A stretch of 64,000 nt of DNA from NCBI GenBank assembly GCA_037953745.1, contig JBAKBP010000203.1, positions 62,001 through 126,000 on the forward strand. The letters run 5' to 3'. This DNA is from Lithodes maja. Lineage: Eukaryota; Arthropoda; Malacostraca; Decapoda; Lithodidae. Positions 11,137 to 20,628 of the stretch are shown here, in pieces. Under the pieces are notes generated by a model. The model saw nothing but the letters and a program-made list of their open reading frames with translations, did not search any database and had not been told where the DNA came from. Each line of letters begins with the position of its first letter. The stretch's first letter is position 1. The position numbers were made by a program, and so were the translations under genes.

Positions 11137-11578
11137 TTAACCCTATTCCCGCGGGGCCCCTCATATGACGGAGACGATTTTCCGGCTATTTTGTAGCCTG
11201 TGAGCCAGGCCAGCTTTTGCAAGCAGCACGGATGGACGTCAGCCGGAGCCTACAGGCCCCGCCACGACACTGAGGTTTGTGTGAGAGAGAGTTCACTTAT
11301 GTGCAGCGTCACACATAGCGAAAACAGAAAATAATTGGTAATTATTAGCGATTTCGCCTAGGCCTATCGGATTTGGTAATTTTTAGCAATTTTGCCCTTC
11401 GTTTGCAAGATCCTTACAAGAAAACCAGACGTCGTACAGGGATGATTCAGGAGTAATTTGAAAGCTATTACCGTACTTTCACGAATACATAATTGTATTA
11501 CGCTCTGGCTTTTGCTTATGCATGAAAATGAGCAGGGAATGAAGGCAATTTCGGGCAATTATGCCTACTCGTACAGGA
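11137..11578 (+). mobile_element. TTAA-flanked (piggyBac-type) MITE, left part
   Basis: TTAA at 11137-11140 is followed by CCCTATTCCCGCGGGGCCCC. The interior at 11370-11545 matches, in reverse complement, the MITE at 48412-48906 (for example ATTTTGCCCTTCG, GAAAGCT, GCTCTGGCTTTTGCTTATGC). That second copy ends CGGGGCCCGACTTAA-side sequence and GGGTTAA, so both belong to one family. A LINE is inserted at 11579. The right end of this copy was not found beyond 26353. Confidence 0.6.
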
Positions 11579-11590
11579 GTCCTTGGAGCG

Positions 11591-13507
11591 GCTTCGGTCG
11601 CGCCGGGAATTTCCACACCACACACACACATCACACAGTTTTTCCTACACCGAGAAATGACTCTCCGGCTGTCATTTCTCGAAGACTTCTTCTAGCCGGA
11701 GACATTGAGAGCAACCCAGGACCCACCTACACATACATATGTCCAACTTGCTCAAAACCCATCACTTCGAGTCGCCACACTAATGGTTCAGTTCTCTTCA
11801 ATTCATGCAGGAACTGGACCCACTTCACCTGCACAACACTTGCCTCCAAGAAACACTACACGAACACCTGGACCTGTTCCTCATGCCCCTCCCTCTCCCA
11901 GTCAAATCCCTCGCCTAAAACCCGTCCACCTCTCCTCCCCAACCCACCTAACCTTCCCATATCATCCATTCCCCCCCCTAAAACCTGTCCACCTCTCCTC
12001 CCTAACCCATCTAACCTTCCCATACCATCCACATCCTCAACTCAACATACCACACCCCATCCTAATCCATTCCAACCCCCATCTGCTCCCCAATCCCCAC
12101 TCCCACCTCACCCATCCCAACCCCCAGCCCCTCCCTCACCCCCACCCCCTCCCTCACCCCCACCCTATCCTCGTGCAGCAGCACCCAACATACATCGTGC
12201 ACATAACATTAACATTCTCCAATTGAACATAGATGGCATCAACACAAAGAAACACGAACTCTCACACTTCATCAAACAACACAACATACACATTGCCATC
12301 TTACAAGAAACAAAACTCCGCACAACACAAAAAACACCCACATTTCATGATTTCACCACCATCAGACAAGACCGGGCTGTCGGCGGAGGCGGTGGACTCA
12401 TCACCCTGGTACACAAAGAAATATCATACATAGTTACCAGTGTACAAACCAAATCCCTCCTCCCCCCAAATGATAACACAACAGAAATACAATCAATTAA
12501 AATACGCACTGGCAACAACTCCAACATAACCATCATAAACACATACATCCCCTACAGTACCAAATGAATACAGACCACACTTACAACACATCACAAACAC
12601 CCCACACATCATCCTGGGTGGTGACTTCAACGCCAAGACGTCGGCCTGGTTTGTCGACAACCCCGACACAGACAGAGGGCTGGTACTACAAAACCAAACT
12701 GTTAACCTCATCATCCTTAACGACATCCATCAACATACCCATATTCCTCACCAAGCCCTCTATAACCCATCATCTCCAGACATCACCTTTTGCTCCCCAG
12801 AACTCGCCCCCACAACATCCTGGAGGGTGGTCAGAACCTTAGGCTCTGACCACCTCCCGATCATTATCACCACCAAAACCAGACTCACCCCAGCTAACCA
12901 CAAACACACATACACCAATTATAAAAGACCTAACTGGGAAGCATTCACAAATGAGACAGAATAACACTTCACAACTCTAAACAGTACACCCATCACTAAC
13001 ATCAACAATGCTGTACACATACTCAATAAAACTATCCAAAACACTGACAAGAAACACATTCCAAGAGGTAACAGAAAAAGACACAACCCCAACTTCACAC
13101 CAGAAATTCAAAACCTCATCAGACAACGCAACATACTGAAACACTCCCCAGCACCCCACACACAAGACATCACACAACAAATCCAAGCACTCAACACCCA
13201 AACTAACAACAAAATACAAGAACAACAAAAACTAAATTGGAATAACTTCCTACAAACACTTGATCACAAAACAAACCCCAAACAACTCTACAAAACACTA
13301 AACAGCATCACACTTTCCAACAGCAACACAACACAATCACATGCTGCAATCACAACAACAGACTCTACTCCTTCATGTAAACAACAAGCAAACACTCTCA
13401 TCAATCACTTCTCACATGTCAGTCACCTAAAACCTCACAAAGACGACCGACGTGTCATCCGACGTAAGAGACAATTCCCCACAGACCCTGACTATACACC
13501 CTTCACC
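11591..13507 (+). pseudogene. LINE protein N-terminal half: 2A peptide, zinc finger, Pro-rich linker, endonuclease
   Basis: The frame opens without an in-frame Met inside the element. After about 40 codons comes LLLAGDIESNPGP; the core D-I-E-S-N-P-G-P is encoded at 11701-11724. This is a 2A-type sequence, where ribosomes skip the last Gly-Pro bond. A PHD-like finger follows (11737-11892: CPTC, C..W.HFTC, CSSC), then a Pro-rich linker (to about 12180) and an AP-type endonuclease beginning NINILQLNIDG, with ILQETKL. A frameshift near 12560 moves the rest to another frame, where GGDFNAK and LGSDHLPI give the catalytic Asp and His. An in-frame TAA lies near 12961. Coding continues toward the RT until the LTR element cuts it at 13507. 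Confidence 0.8.
11701..11724 (+). other. 2A ribosome-skipping motif DIESNPGP
   Basis: These eight codons match the known D-x-E-x-N-P-G-P signature exactly and are preceded by LLLAG, the usual hydrophobic stretch. In this position it would release a short N-terminal peptide from the finger-endonuclease-RT protein. Confidence 0.8.
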
Positions 13508-15344
13508 TGTGACGCATGTCGAGTATGAGCATGCTGTACAGAACGCCCAGTCAGGCCCCACCCTCGCTAGGATCGTCAGGGCAGGAACTTTGGCTGTAGT
13601 CTGTGTAGAGTTTCCTAACTCAGTTTATGTGAACCGTTGTACTATAAGTATTATCATTATGTATTTTGTTTTCTTCTAAGTCAACGAGTTCTATTTTATA
13701 TCATTAGTTATAAGTATTGTGTGTGGGACTTATATACAATGATGAGAGAGAGAGTTATGTAACGACGGCCAGTGAGCGCGCCACGAGGTGTGATAGGCCT
13801 AATTCCCTCCTCCCTTCCTCCCTTTCAGCGCGTGGGAAGTTCTTTGTCGATCCCAGATTGAGAGAGAATATGACGTCATGATTGCCAGTGGGCGGTCCTT
13901 AGTAGTTGGCGTTATGCTCACTAAAGGGCCGAGTATAAAAAGGGAGGTCCCGCCGCATTTTCCTCAGAACTCATCAGGCAAAGCGACTTCTCATATCCCT
14001 TGCAACTATCCATATTCTTCCGACTGATGTGAACTTTCTCTACTCTCTGAACAGCCTATCTTCTTCCCTTCTCGTCCCTGTTTAACCTCCATGACCCCTT
14101 TGGTGCAGATTTAGTCAGCCAAAGTATTATCGCTTGAGTTCTCACGAGATAAGTGCCTGTTAGATAGCCTATTTTGGAAGTGTCAACTAGAATAGGATTG
14201 ATTGATGTTTGTTGCACTCGTATATGTATTTCCCTGTGTACTATTATTCATGTTCCTGTTTTCTGCTGGTTTAGGTAATGCTAGACTGGGATAGGGTTCC
14301 TCGAGTTGTGATTTCCTATGAGTGCTAGGTTGGTTGAACCAGCACAATTGCAACGAAGACGTGGGAAGCCTAGGGGGTCTTTTTGATTGTGTACCGTGGG
14401 AGTTTAGCACTGTGTTGCGAGTGAGGGCTTTTGCCTGTGCCACCCAACACTGTGCTATCTCATTTGCTTGACTTTGAGAGGATCGCCAGGAGAGAACCAG
14501 ATACTAGTGATCTGGATCTCTCAAGAGAGCATCCCGTCAATTACCGTAATTTGGCCGCACAGTCTTAAGGACCTCGCTAGGCTACGAGCCGCTTGCTCAG
14601 CCATTGTCTCTTAACCTTAGATATCCCAGCTAGACTTTGCTCGACCAGCAGATACAGTATAGTATTGAAGCTTCTCCTTATGTATATTATTGTTTAAGCA
14701 CTATTGATTTCATGCGTGGCACGCTTAGCTACTTCAGAGATTAGTGGCCCACGAGCACAATCTTAGTAGGCTATTGCCAGTGCATTGTCGGAGTACTTCT
14801 TCTTAATGTTTGCCATATCCTATTGCTTATTCTTATAATTCTTCTTATGTCAATTTAAAGCCTTTAATTACCAGTGAGTTATTCATTAAATTGCTGTTCA
14901 AAATCCGATACTTACTTCTTATGAGTATTCGAGAAGCATCTAACTTATCAGAAGATTCCTTGCTTGATGCTCGAGGACTATTGTTTAACGTAACGTAATA
15001 GTGCCGATCCGAAGTAGAGGGTGGAGGACTTCTTAAGTTCTTAGTTCAAGGGTGGATTACTTCGGCTTCGGCCAACACTATTCTTTAGTGTTGTAGTACT
15101 TTCTTCTTTGTTTGATTGTTGACCAGACTAGATAACTCCCGTCTTGTTATTAGTCTGTTGTGTGAAACGCTAGTACCGAGTTCTTGTATACCCCGTTATA
15201 GCAGATAGAACTCTGGAGGGTAGTGGCGTTTTTTGTTCGGCTGGCAGTACTCTGGGGTTGGGATCGTGTGTTTCCGTTGTGGCAGCGAGCCATACTCGAG
15301 TCCTGTGTAAGAGCCCTAGTGTACCCGAGTGCCCGGTCGTAACA
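13508..15344 (+). repeat. 5' LTR of Gmr1-like copy 1
   Basis: Starts TGTGACGCATG and ends CGGTCGTAACA (TG...CA). It carries a GAGA tract, a TGACGTCA palindrome and a TATA box in its first 440 bases. Confidence 0.93.
13744..13980 (+). promoter_or_regulatory. LTR promoter: GAGA tract, CRE-type palindrome, TATA box
   Basis: GATGAGAGAGAGAG at 13742-13755, TGACGTCA at 13871-13878 (within ATGACGTCAT), TATAAAA at 13934-13940, and TCAG-type initiators about 35-40 bases later. The same order occurs in the otherwise different LTR at 35836. Confidence 0.6.
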
Positions 15345-15346
15345 AA

Positions 15347-15364
15347 TGGCGACCTTGCTTAGGA
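15347..15364 (+). promoter_or_regulatory. Primer-binding site, copy 1
   Basis: TGGCGACCTTGCTTAGGA starts two bases past the 5' LTR. The TGGCGACC start is shared with copy 2 and resembles sites thought to use tRNA-Arg in elements such as 412; the tRNA is a guess. Confidence 0.65.
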
Positions 15365-15562
15365 TTTTGTGAACAGTATAATTTTTTGCAGAGTTGTACA
15401 ACATTTGTTTGTTCGTACTTTAGCGTACATATTGAAGAATATTTTTTTTTTTTTGTAAGGCAATTAGGAGAGCATTTAAGAGACTCCAGTTAATTTAGTA
15501 ATTAGTGCTTGCATAAGGGAGTTTAACACTTTTGTCTCGAGAATTTTTTGGTGAACTTCAGT

Positions 15563-18500
15563 ATGTCGGGCCCTAGCACTGACGAGGAGCGAGAGATGCT
15601 ATTTGAGGAGGTGCCGTTAGTAACTAGTGAGGAGGATGCTAGACTTTTTGTGAGTAAGCAGTACCACGTGACGGAGGAGAGGCTGACTGGGGTGAATGTT
15701 TATGGCTTGCACCTGATAGCCAAGGTTTTGGGTCTATCCAATGTAGGAGGGATGTCCAAGGGGGAGCTGATTTCCTGGGTGTTGCGTGGGCGACATGGGG
15801 TTTCGGAGGAGAGGGCGTTTGGGGGGGTTCCTCCCCAGATCCCCTCTCACTCGACTCCCACAGTGCCGTCCACTCAGTTGCCGGAGGTTAGCACTCTCCC
15901 ACAGAGGGATGAGAATTGGAAGATTGGAGTGCCCTCGGGCGGTGCGTATGGTGGTTCCCCAGTTCTTGCCCCCCCTCCTTCAGTAGTGGCAGCTCCCTCT
16001 TCCGGCCTGTCTCCTGAGATGATATTTAAACTTGAGCTTGCTAAAATTGAGGCTGAGTCTAGGAGGCAGGAGAATGAGGCTAGGAAGCAGGAGATGGAGA
16101 ATGAGTCTAGGAGGCATGAGAAGGAGATGGAGGCTGAGTCTAGGAGGTATGCAATCGAGGCTGAGTCTAGGAAGTATGCGATTGAGGCTGAGTCTAGGAA
16201 GCAGGAGAATGAGACTAGGAGGCACGAGGCTGAGCTTAGATACGACTCCGAGAAATATTGTGCTCAGATAGACTTAGATAAGACTCGTGCAGAGTCGACA
16301 GGGATTCGGATGGGCCGGGAGGGCCAAGTAAGAGAACAGTCCTTGTCTCACTTAGTCAAATTGGTGCCGGCATTTAGTGAAACTGAAGTCACAGAATTTT
16401 TTAATCGTTTTGAGAAGAAGTGTAGGGAGCATAATTGGCCTGAAGAGAAGTGGGCAGCTCTAGTCTCCTCAAGACTTACGGGTAAGGGTCTGAAGGCTTA
16501 TGATGCACTACCTTTAGAGTCTTGCATTGACTACCCAGTATTGAAGAGAGCTGTCCTACGGGCATACGAGTTGCAACCAGAAACATATCGATTGAAGTTT
16601 TGGGGTGTTACGAAGACTAGGGAGGCGACCTTTCTTGAACATGCCCGGGACTTAAAAGATGCACTTACAAACTGGACACGTTCTGAGAAAGCTGAGACGG
16701 CCGAACAGTTGACTGAGCTGTTTCTGCTCGAGCAGTTTTATAAGTGTACTGGTGCAGATATGACTTTAACTATTAAAGAAAAGAACCCTAAAACTCTACA
16801 GGAGGCAGCTGAGATGGCTGACCTCCGGCTATCACTAATTCGTGGGTGCGGGTCTGCCCAGCGTAGTGAGGCAGGTAACAAGGGGCGTGACGCCCCACCC
16901 CCCCGAGTTAGTGATATACATTATGCAAACAAGTACAAGAGCTATGATACCAAGACTGACCACAAGACTAGCACCGTCCCATTTAAGAAGGGGCCGGGCC
17001 CTTCCCAGTACCAAGGGAAGCCCAAAGGGGAGTTAGAGTGTTATCAATGTCATAAAAAGGGGCACTTTGCAAGAGTCTGTCCTAGCAAACCACCTACAGC
17101 AGCTGTGTCTTTGGCCTGCAACATTGGTGTGTCTCTGAAGCCTTCTGAGTTTGCCCGGGGCAGTTCGTCAGAGGCTGAGGCACAGCCAATGCAGAAGCAC
17201 CTGGGAGGCTCGAACCCTGCTCAGGATGTTTTTTGCGACCATAGAGGACGGGGTTGCGTGATGTGGGCGGGGCGCAAGCATGGAGTAGAGGTCTTGCGTG
17301 ATACAGGTGCTTCCCAGACTTTGATGAAAAACTTGACTGGCTACCCTATAAATGCGGCTCGGGTGGTGGTGGTGCAGGGTATTAATGCAACTCGGTCATA
17401 CCCGCTGGTGCGGTTGGAGTTGGAGGTGGATGGTGTGGCACGTGAATTGGATGTTGGGATTGTGGAGAAACTGCCAGTGGAGGGCGTCGACCTTCTTCTC
17501 GGCAACGACTTTGCAATGCCCGCTTCTGAGGTTCTACCCTTAGTCGTTGCCGAGAGGCCGGCCGACGTGAGTAGGGAAGAGCGAGAGTGGGTCGAGCGGT
17601 GCCAGGCACAACCCATGGCGTGTGCTGTCACCCGAGCTCGGGCAGCTAAAGTGTCACAGCCTAGTCCTCCGTCTTCAGACCAGCAGAGGAACGATCAACA
17701 GGAGGAGGCTAAAGCTGGAGTTGGTTTTAAGAGTTTTGACTCGGCGGCTCTCCTGGGTGATTCAGTATTAGCACCATTACTTAGTTCTGGAGTAGCCCCT
17801 GGGCCTGTCATCGAGAGTGACGAGGCTGGGCATGACGAGTCTCCACGACAGCAACGTTATGAACATCGAGAGAGACAGAGGGAGCAGCTCAGTATCGGGG
17901 AGGGTCATGCATTGCCCCGGGAGCAGTTAGATCGCTTGGCACCCTCAGATATACGTCGGTTGCAGCTGGAGGACCCTGAGCTCCAAACGTGTGCTAATGG
18001 AGCTGTGGAGCTCGACGAGGACGGTGATGCACAGCCGGGAGATTTTTTTTATTTAGATGGCATCCTGTATCGGCGTTTTCAAGACCCTAACCGTAGCTGG
18101 AAGATGGGGTCCGGGGTAGTGGACCAGTTGATGGTGCCGCGGGAGTGCAGGGATAGCCTACTGAGTTTGGCGCATGACACACCGCTGGCAGGACATTTGG
18201 GGGTAAGAAAAACGGTGGCGGCTTTGGGGAAGTTGTTTTGGTGGCCGGGGATGAAGTCTCATGTGCAGTCCTGGATAAACTCATGTGATATTTGTCAACG
18301 GGTCGGGAAACCAAACCAAGTTATTCCTAAAGCTCCGTTGCACCCTATTCCTGTAATTGGGCCACCTTTTAGTAAGATTGTTGTTGACATGGTTGGTCCC
18401 CTCCCTCCCACAAAGGCTGGTAATAAATTTTTGTTAACCATCATGGATGTTGCCACTAGATACCCCGATGCATACCCCATGAAAAACGGCATGGCTAAGA

Positions 18501-20143
18501 CGGTAGTCAGTAACTTGTTGTGGTACTTTTCAAGGTACGGGTACCCGGAGGAGATTCAGTCTGATCAGGGGTCCAATTTCACCTCCAATCTCTTTAAGCA
18601 AACAATGCAACAGCATGGAATACGGGCGGTGGTATCGTCAGCGTATCACCCTGAGAGCCAAGGGGTGCTTGAGCGGTGGCATGCCACCCTTAAAAGCATG
18701 CTCAGGTGTTATTGTGCTGATAACGGAAGAGATTGGGATCTTGGATTGCCGTATGTACTGTTTGCTGCTCGGGAAGTGCCTGGTGAGAGCCTGGGATTTA
18801 GTCCAAACGAGCTGATTTTTGGACACCGAGTCAGGGGCCCCCTTAATATGCTGCGGGAAATTTGGGAAGGAACTGTGCCGCCTTGTTCCTTGTTGAAGTA
18901 TGTGTTTGAAAGCCGTGAGCGCATGCTTAAGAGTCTGGAGATGGCAGGTCGGAATTTAACAGGGTCACAAGCTTTAATGAAGGACAGGTATGATCGCAAA
19001 GTGAAGCTCCGGGAGTTCATTGTGGGACAGGAGGTGTTGATTTTGTTGCCTTTGGTGGGTAACCCCTTGTCGGCGAAGTATACTGGACCCTATAAAATTG
19101 TGGAGAAAATTTCGGACCTAGATTACCTTGTTGCCACTCCAGACAGGAGGAAGAAGAATCAGTTATGTCACGTGAACCTGATAAAAGAGTATGTGAGGCG
19201 CCCCTCTGAGCCTCTCACTGTCCCTGTGTTGGCTTGTTGCGGCCGTGGTGGAGAAGGAGAGGGGGACAGTCAAGCTTCAGAGGAGGATAGCTGGGATCAC
19301 CATGTTTCAGCGGATCAGTGGGCGGGGAACTCGAGCCTAAGGGCTGACGAGGCTATAGCCCATTTGCCTGAGCCGCAATTTGAAGCTATCCGTCAGTTGC
19401 TCGGTTTATACCCCACTGTATTCGCTGAACATCCAGGCCTCACTACTCAGGCTATGCATGATGTTGACGTGGGGCACCATCTACCCTTTAAGTCATTCCC
19501 ATACCGTGTGCCCCCCATAAAACTACCCGCTCGGAGGGATGAGTTGGAGTATATGCTCGGTAGAGGGTTGATAGAGAAAGGTACCGTTAAATGGACTTCC
19601 CCCGTAACACTGCAGCCTAAACCAGATGGCAAGGTACGCTTCTGTATTGATTTCCGTAGGCTAAACGGTTTGACTCCAACTAACCCATATCCTCTTCCTC
19701 GGGTTGATGATAGTGTTGATAAAATTGGTAATGCTCGGTTTTTGTCTAAAGTTGATTTAGTAAAAGGTTACTGGCAAGTACCTTTGTCCGAGCGCGCTAA
19801 AGAGGTATGTGGTTTTGTGGTGGACGGGAGTACTTACCGGTGTAATGTTGTGCCTGACGGACTTAAGAATGCACCAGCAACGTGTCAGAGCCTGATGAAT
19901 GAAAGTGAAAAGGACAATGATGCGCTGGGGCATTTCGAGATCTATGTTCCAGCCCATGGTCCGGTCGGTGTAGTTTACCCAGATCATTACCCTCTCGAGA
20001 TCTTGGACCAGTTTCACAATCGGAATATGAGGCTGACCAGGTGGTCACTAAGGTTATTGGTATATAACCTGGACATAAGCCATATTGCCGGTTGTGACAA
20101 CGAGGTTGCATGTGGTCGTTCAGGGGTATATGATCCTGGGTAG
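15563..20143 (+). CDS. Gag-protease-integrase-RT polyprotein, Gmr1-like copy 1 (RT/RNase H internally deleted)
   Basis: One open frame; I place the start at ATG 15563 (AGTATGTCGGG), five codons after the frame's first non-ATG start. Order by residue: N-terminal Gag; a Glu/Arg-rich coiled coil of short repeats (about 155-225); Gag core; zinc knuckle CYQCHKKGHFARVC (493-506); aspartic protease with DTGAS (580) and LLLGND; integrase HHCC finger (878-911); integrase catalytic residues Asp 942, Asp 1001 and Glu 1037; the GPY module; then reverse transcriptase from about 1310 (FCIDFRRLN). RT stops at NAPATCQSLMN. The frame then jumps to fragments of RNase H, so the YxDD box is gone. Integrase before RT is the reverse of ordinary Gypsy elements and is known in Gmr1-like elements. 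Gag, protease and integrase look complete; RT cannot work. Confidence 0.9.
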   Translation: MSGPSTDEEREMLFEEVPLVTSEEDARLFVSKQYHVTEERLTGVNVYGLHLIAKVLGLSNVGGMSKGELISWVLRGRHGVSEERAFGGVPPQIPSHSTPTVPSTQLPEVSTLPQRDENWKIGVPSGGAYGGSPVLAPPPSVVAAPSSGLSPEMIFKLELAKIEAESRRQENEARKQEMENESRRHEKEMEAESRRYAIEAESRKYAIEAESRKQENETRRHEAELRYDSEKYCAQIDLDKTRAESTGIRMGREGQVREQSLSHLVKLVPAFSETEVTEFFNRFEKKCREHNWPEEKWAALVSSRLTGKGLKAYDALPLESCIDYPVLKRAVLRAYELQPETYRLKFWGVTKTREATFLEHARDLKDALTNWTRSEKAETAEQLTELFLLEQFYKCTGADMTLTIKEKNPKTLQEAAEMADLRLSLIRGCGSAQRSEAGNKGRDAPPPRVSDIHYANKYKSYDTKTDHKTSTVPFKKGPGPSQYQGKPKGELECYQCHKKGHFARVCPSKPPTAAVSLACNIGVSLKPSEFARGSSSEAEAQPMQKHLGGSNPAQDVFCDHRGRGCVMWAGRKHGVEVLRDTGASQTLMKNLTGYPINAARVVVVQGINATRSYPLVRLELEVDGVARELDVGIVEKLPVEGVDLLLGNDFAMPASEVLPLVVAERPADVSREEREWVERCQAQPMACAVTRARAAKVSQPSPPSSDQQRNDQQEEAKAGVGFKSFDSAALLGDSVLAPLLSSGVAPGPVIESDEAGHDESPRQQRYEHRERQREQLSIGEGHALPREQLDRLAPSDIRRLQLEDPELQTCANGAVELDEDGDAQPGDFFYLDGILYRRFQDPNRSWKMGSGVVDQLMVPRECRDSLLSLAHDTPLAGHLGVRKTVAALGKLFWWPGMKSHVQSWINSCDICQRVGKPNQVIPKAPLHPIPVIGPPFSKIVVDMVGPLPPTKAGNKFLLTIMDVATRYPDAYPMKNGMAKTVVSNLLWYFSRYGYPEEIQSDQGSNFTSNLFKQTMQQHGIRAVVSSAYHPESQGVLERWHATLKSMLRCYCADNGRDWDLGLPYVLFAAREVPGESLGFSPNELIFGHRVRGPLNMLREIWEGTVPPCSLLKYVFESRERMLKSLEMAGRNLTGSQALMKDRYDRKVKLREFIVGQEVLILLPLVGNPLSAKYTGPYKIVEKISDLDYLVATPDRRKKNQLCHVNLIKEYVRRPSEPLTVPVLACCGRGGEGEGDSQASEEDSWDHHVSADQWAGNSSLRADEAIAHLPEPQFEAIRQLLGLYPTVFAEHPGLTTQAMHDVDVGHHLPFKSFPYRVPPIKLPARRDELEYMLGRGLIEKGTVKWTSPVTLQPKPDGKVRFCIDFRRLNGLTPTNPYPLPRVDDSVDKIGNARFLSKVDLVKGYWQVPLSERAKEVCGFVVDGSTYRCNVVPDGLKNAPATCQSLMNESEKDNDALGHFEIYVPAHGPVGVVYPDHYPLEILDQFHNRNMRLTRWSLRLLVYNLDISHIAGCDNEVACGRSGVYDPG

Positions 20144-20614
20144 ATTGACACACGGGTAGCCTCCTGCTTTGGTTTGAGTAGTATTTTGCGCTTGGTGCTT
20201 GTTGGCTCGCGGTTGTAGCCCAGCGTATTGGGTCGTAAAGCAGGATTGTTGAGCGTTTGGTATAGAAGAAAATAGGCTGCCCTTATAGTGCAGCCGGAAA
20301 AAAACATATTAAAATATAAAAATCATATAAAAACTCTTTCTTTTTGATATAGATAATTGTATAAGTTTGTCATAGCCTATAGTGTTTGAGTAGTCCACGA
20401 ACTATCAAACGGCTGAGCTGCTGTAAGCTCGCTCTGGGAGCATGATATTATGTCTTTTACTATTGTTGGGAGGAGTTATGAAATGTGAATTTTTTTTTTA
20501 TAAGATGTGTTTTAGTGATAAACTCAGCGTTGTTTTAGTGCCATGCGGTCGCTGGGTGTGAGGGGTTTGATGGGGTTCTGTATATCAGATTTTAGCTCAG
20601 GGTTGAGCAAGTAA

Positions 20615-20628
20615 AATCTTGGGGGAGG
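20615..20628 (+). promoter_or_regulatory. Polypurine tract, copy 1
   Basis: GGGGGAGG at 20621-20628 directly abuts the 3' LTR, the expected plus-strand primer. Between the stop at 20143 and here, 20144-20300 is shared with copy 2 (41338-41500) and non-coding. Confidence 0.7.

Noticed and set aside
11137..11160. Right end of the piggyBac element at 7480-10354
   Set aside because: The inverted end reads inward to the right of TTAA, so it belongs to the MITE at 11137, not to the gene on the left.
11458..11590. LINE ORF starting at 11458
   Set aside because: The upstream 40 codons lie in the host MITE, outside the target duplication, so they are not part of the LINE.
14183..14443. 86-codon minus-strand frame repeated at 21304
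   Set aside because: It is repeated only because both lie in the two LTRs; no motif or support.
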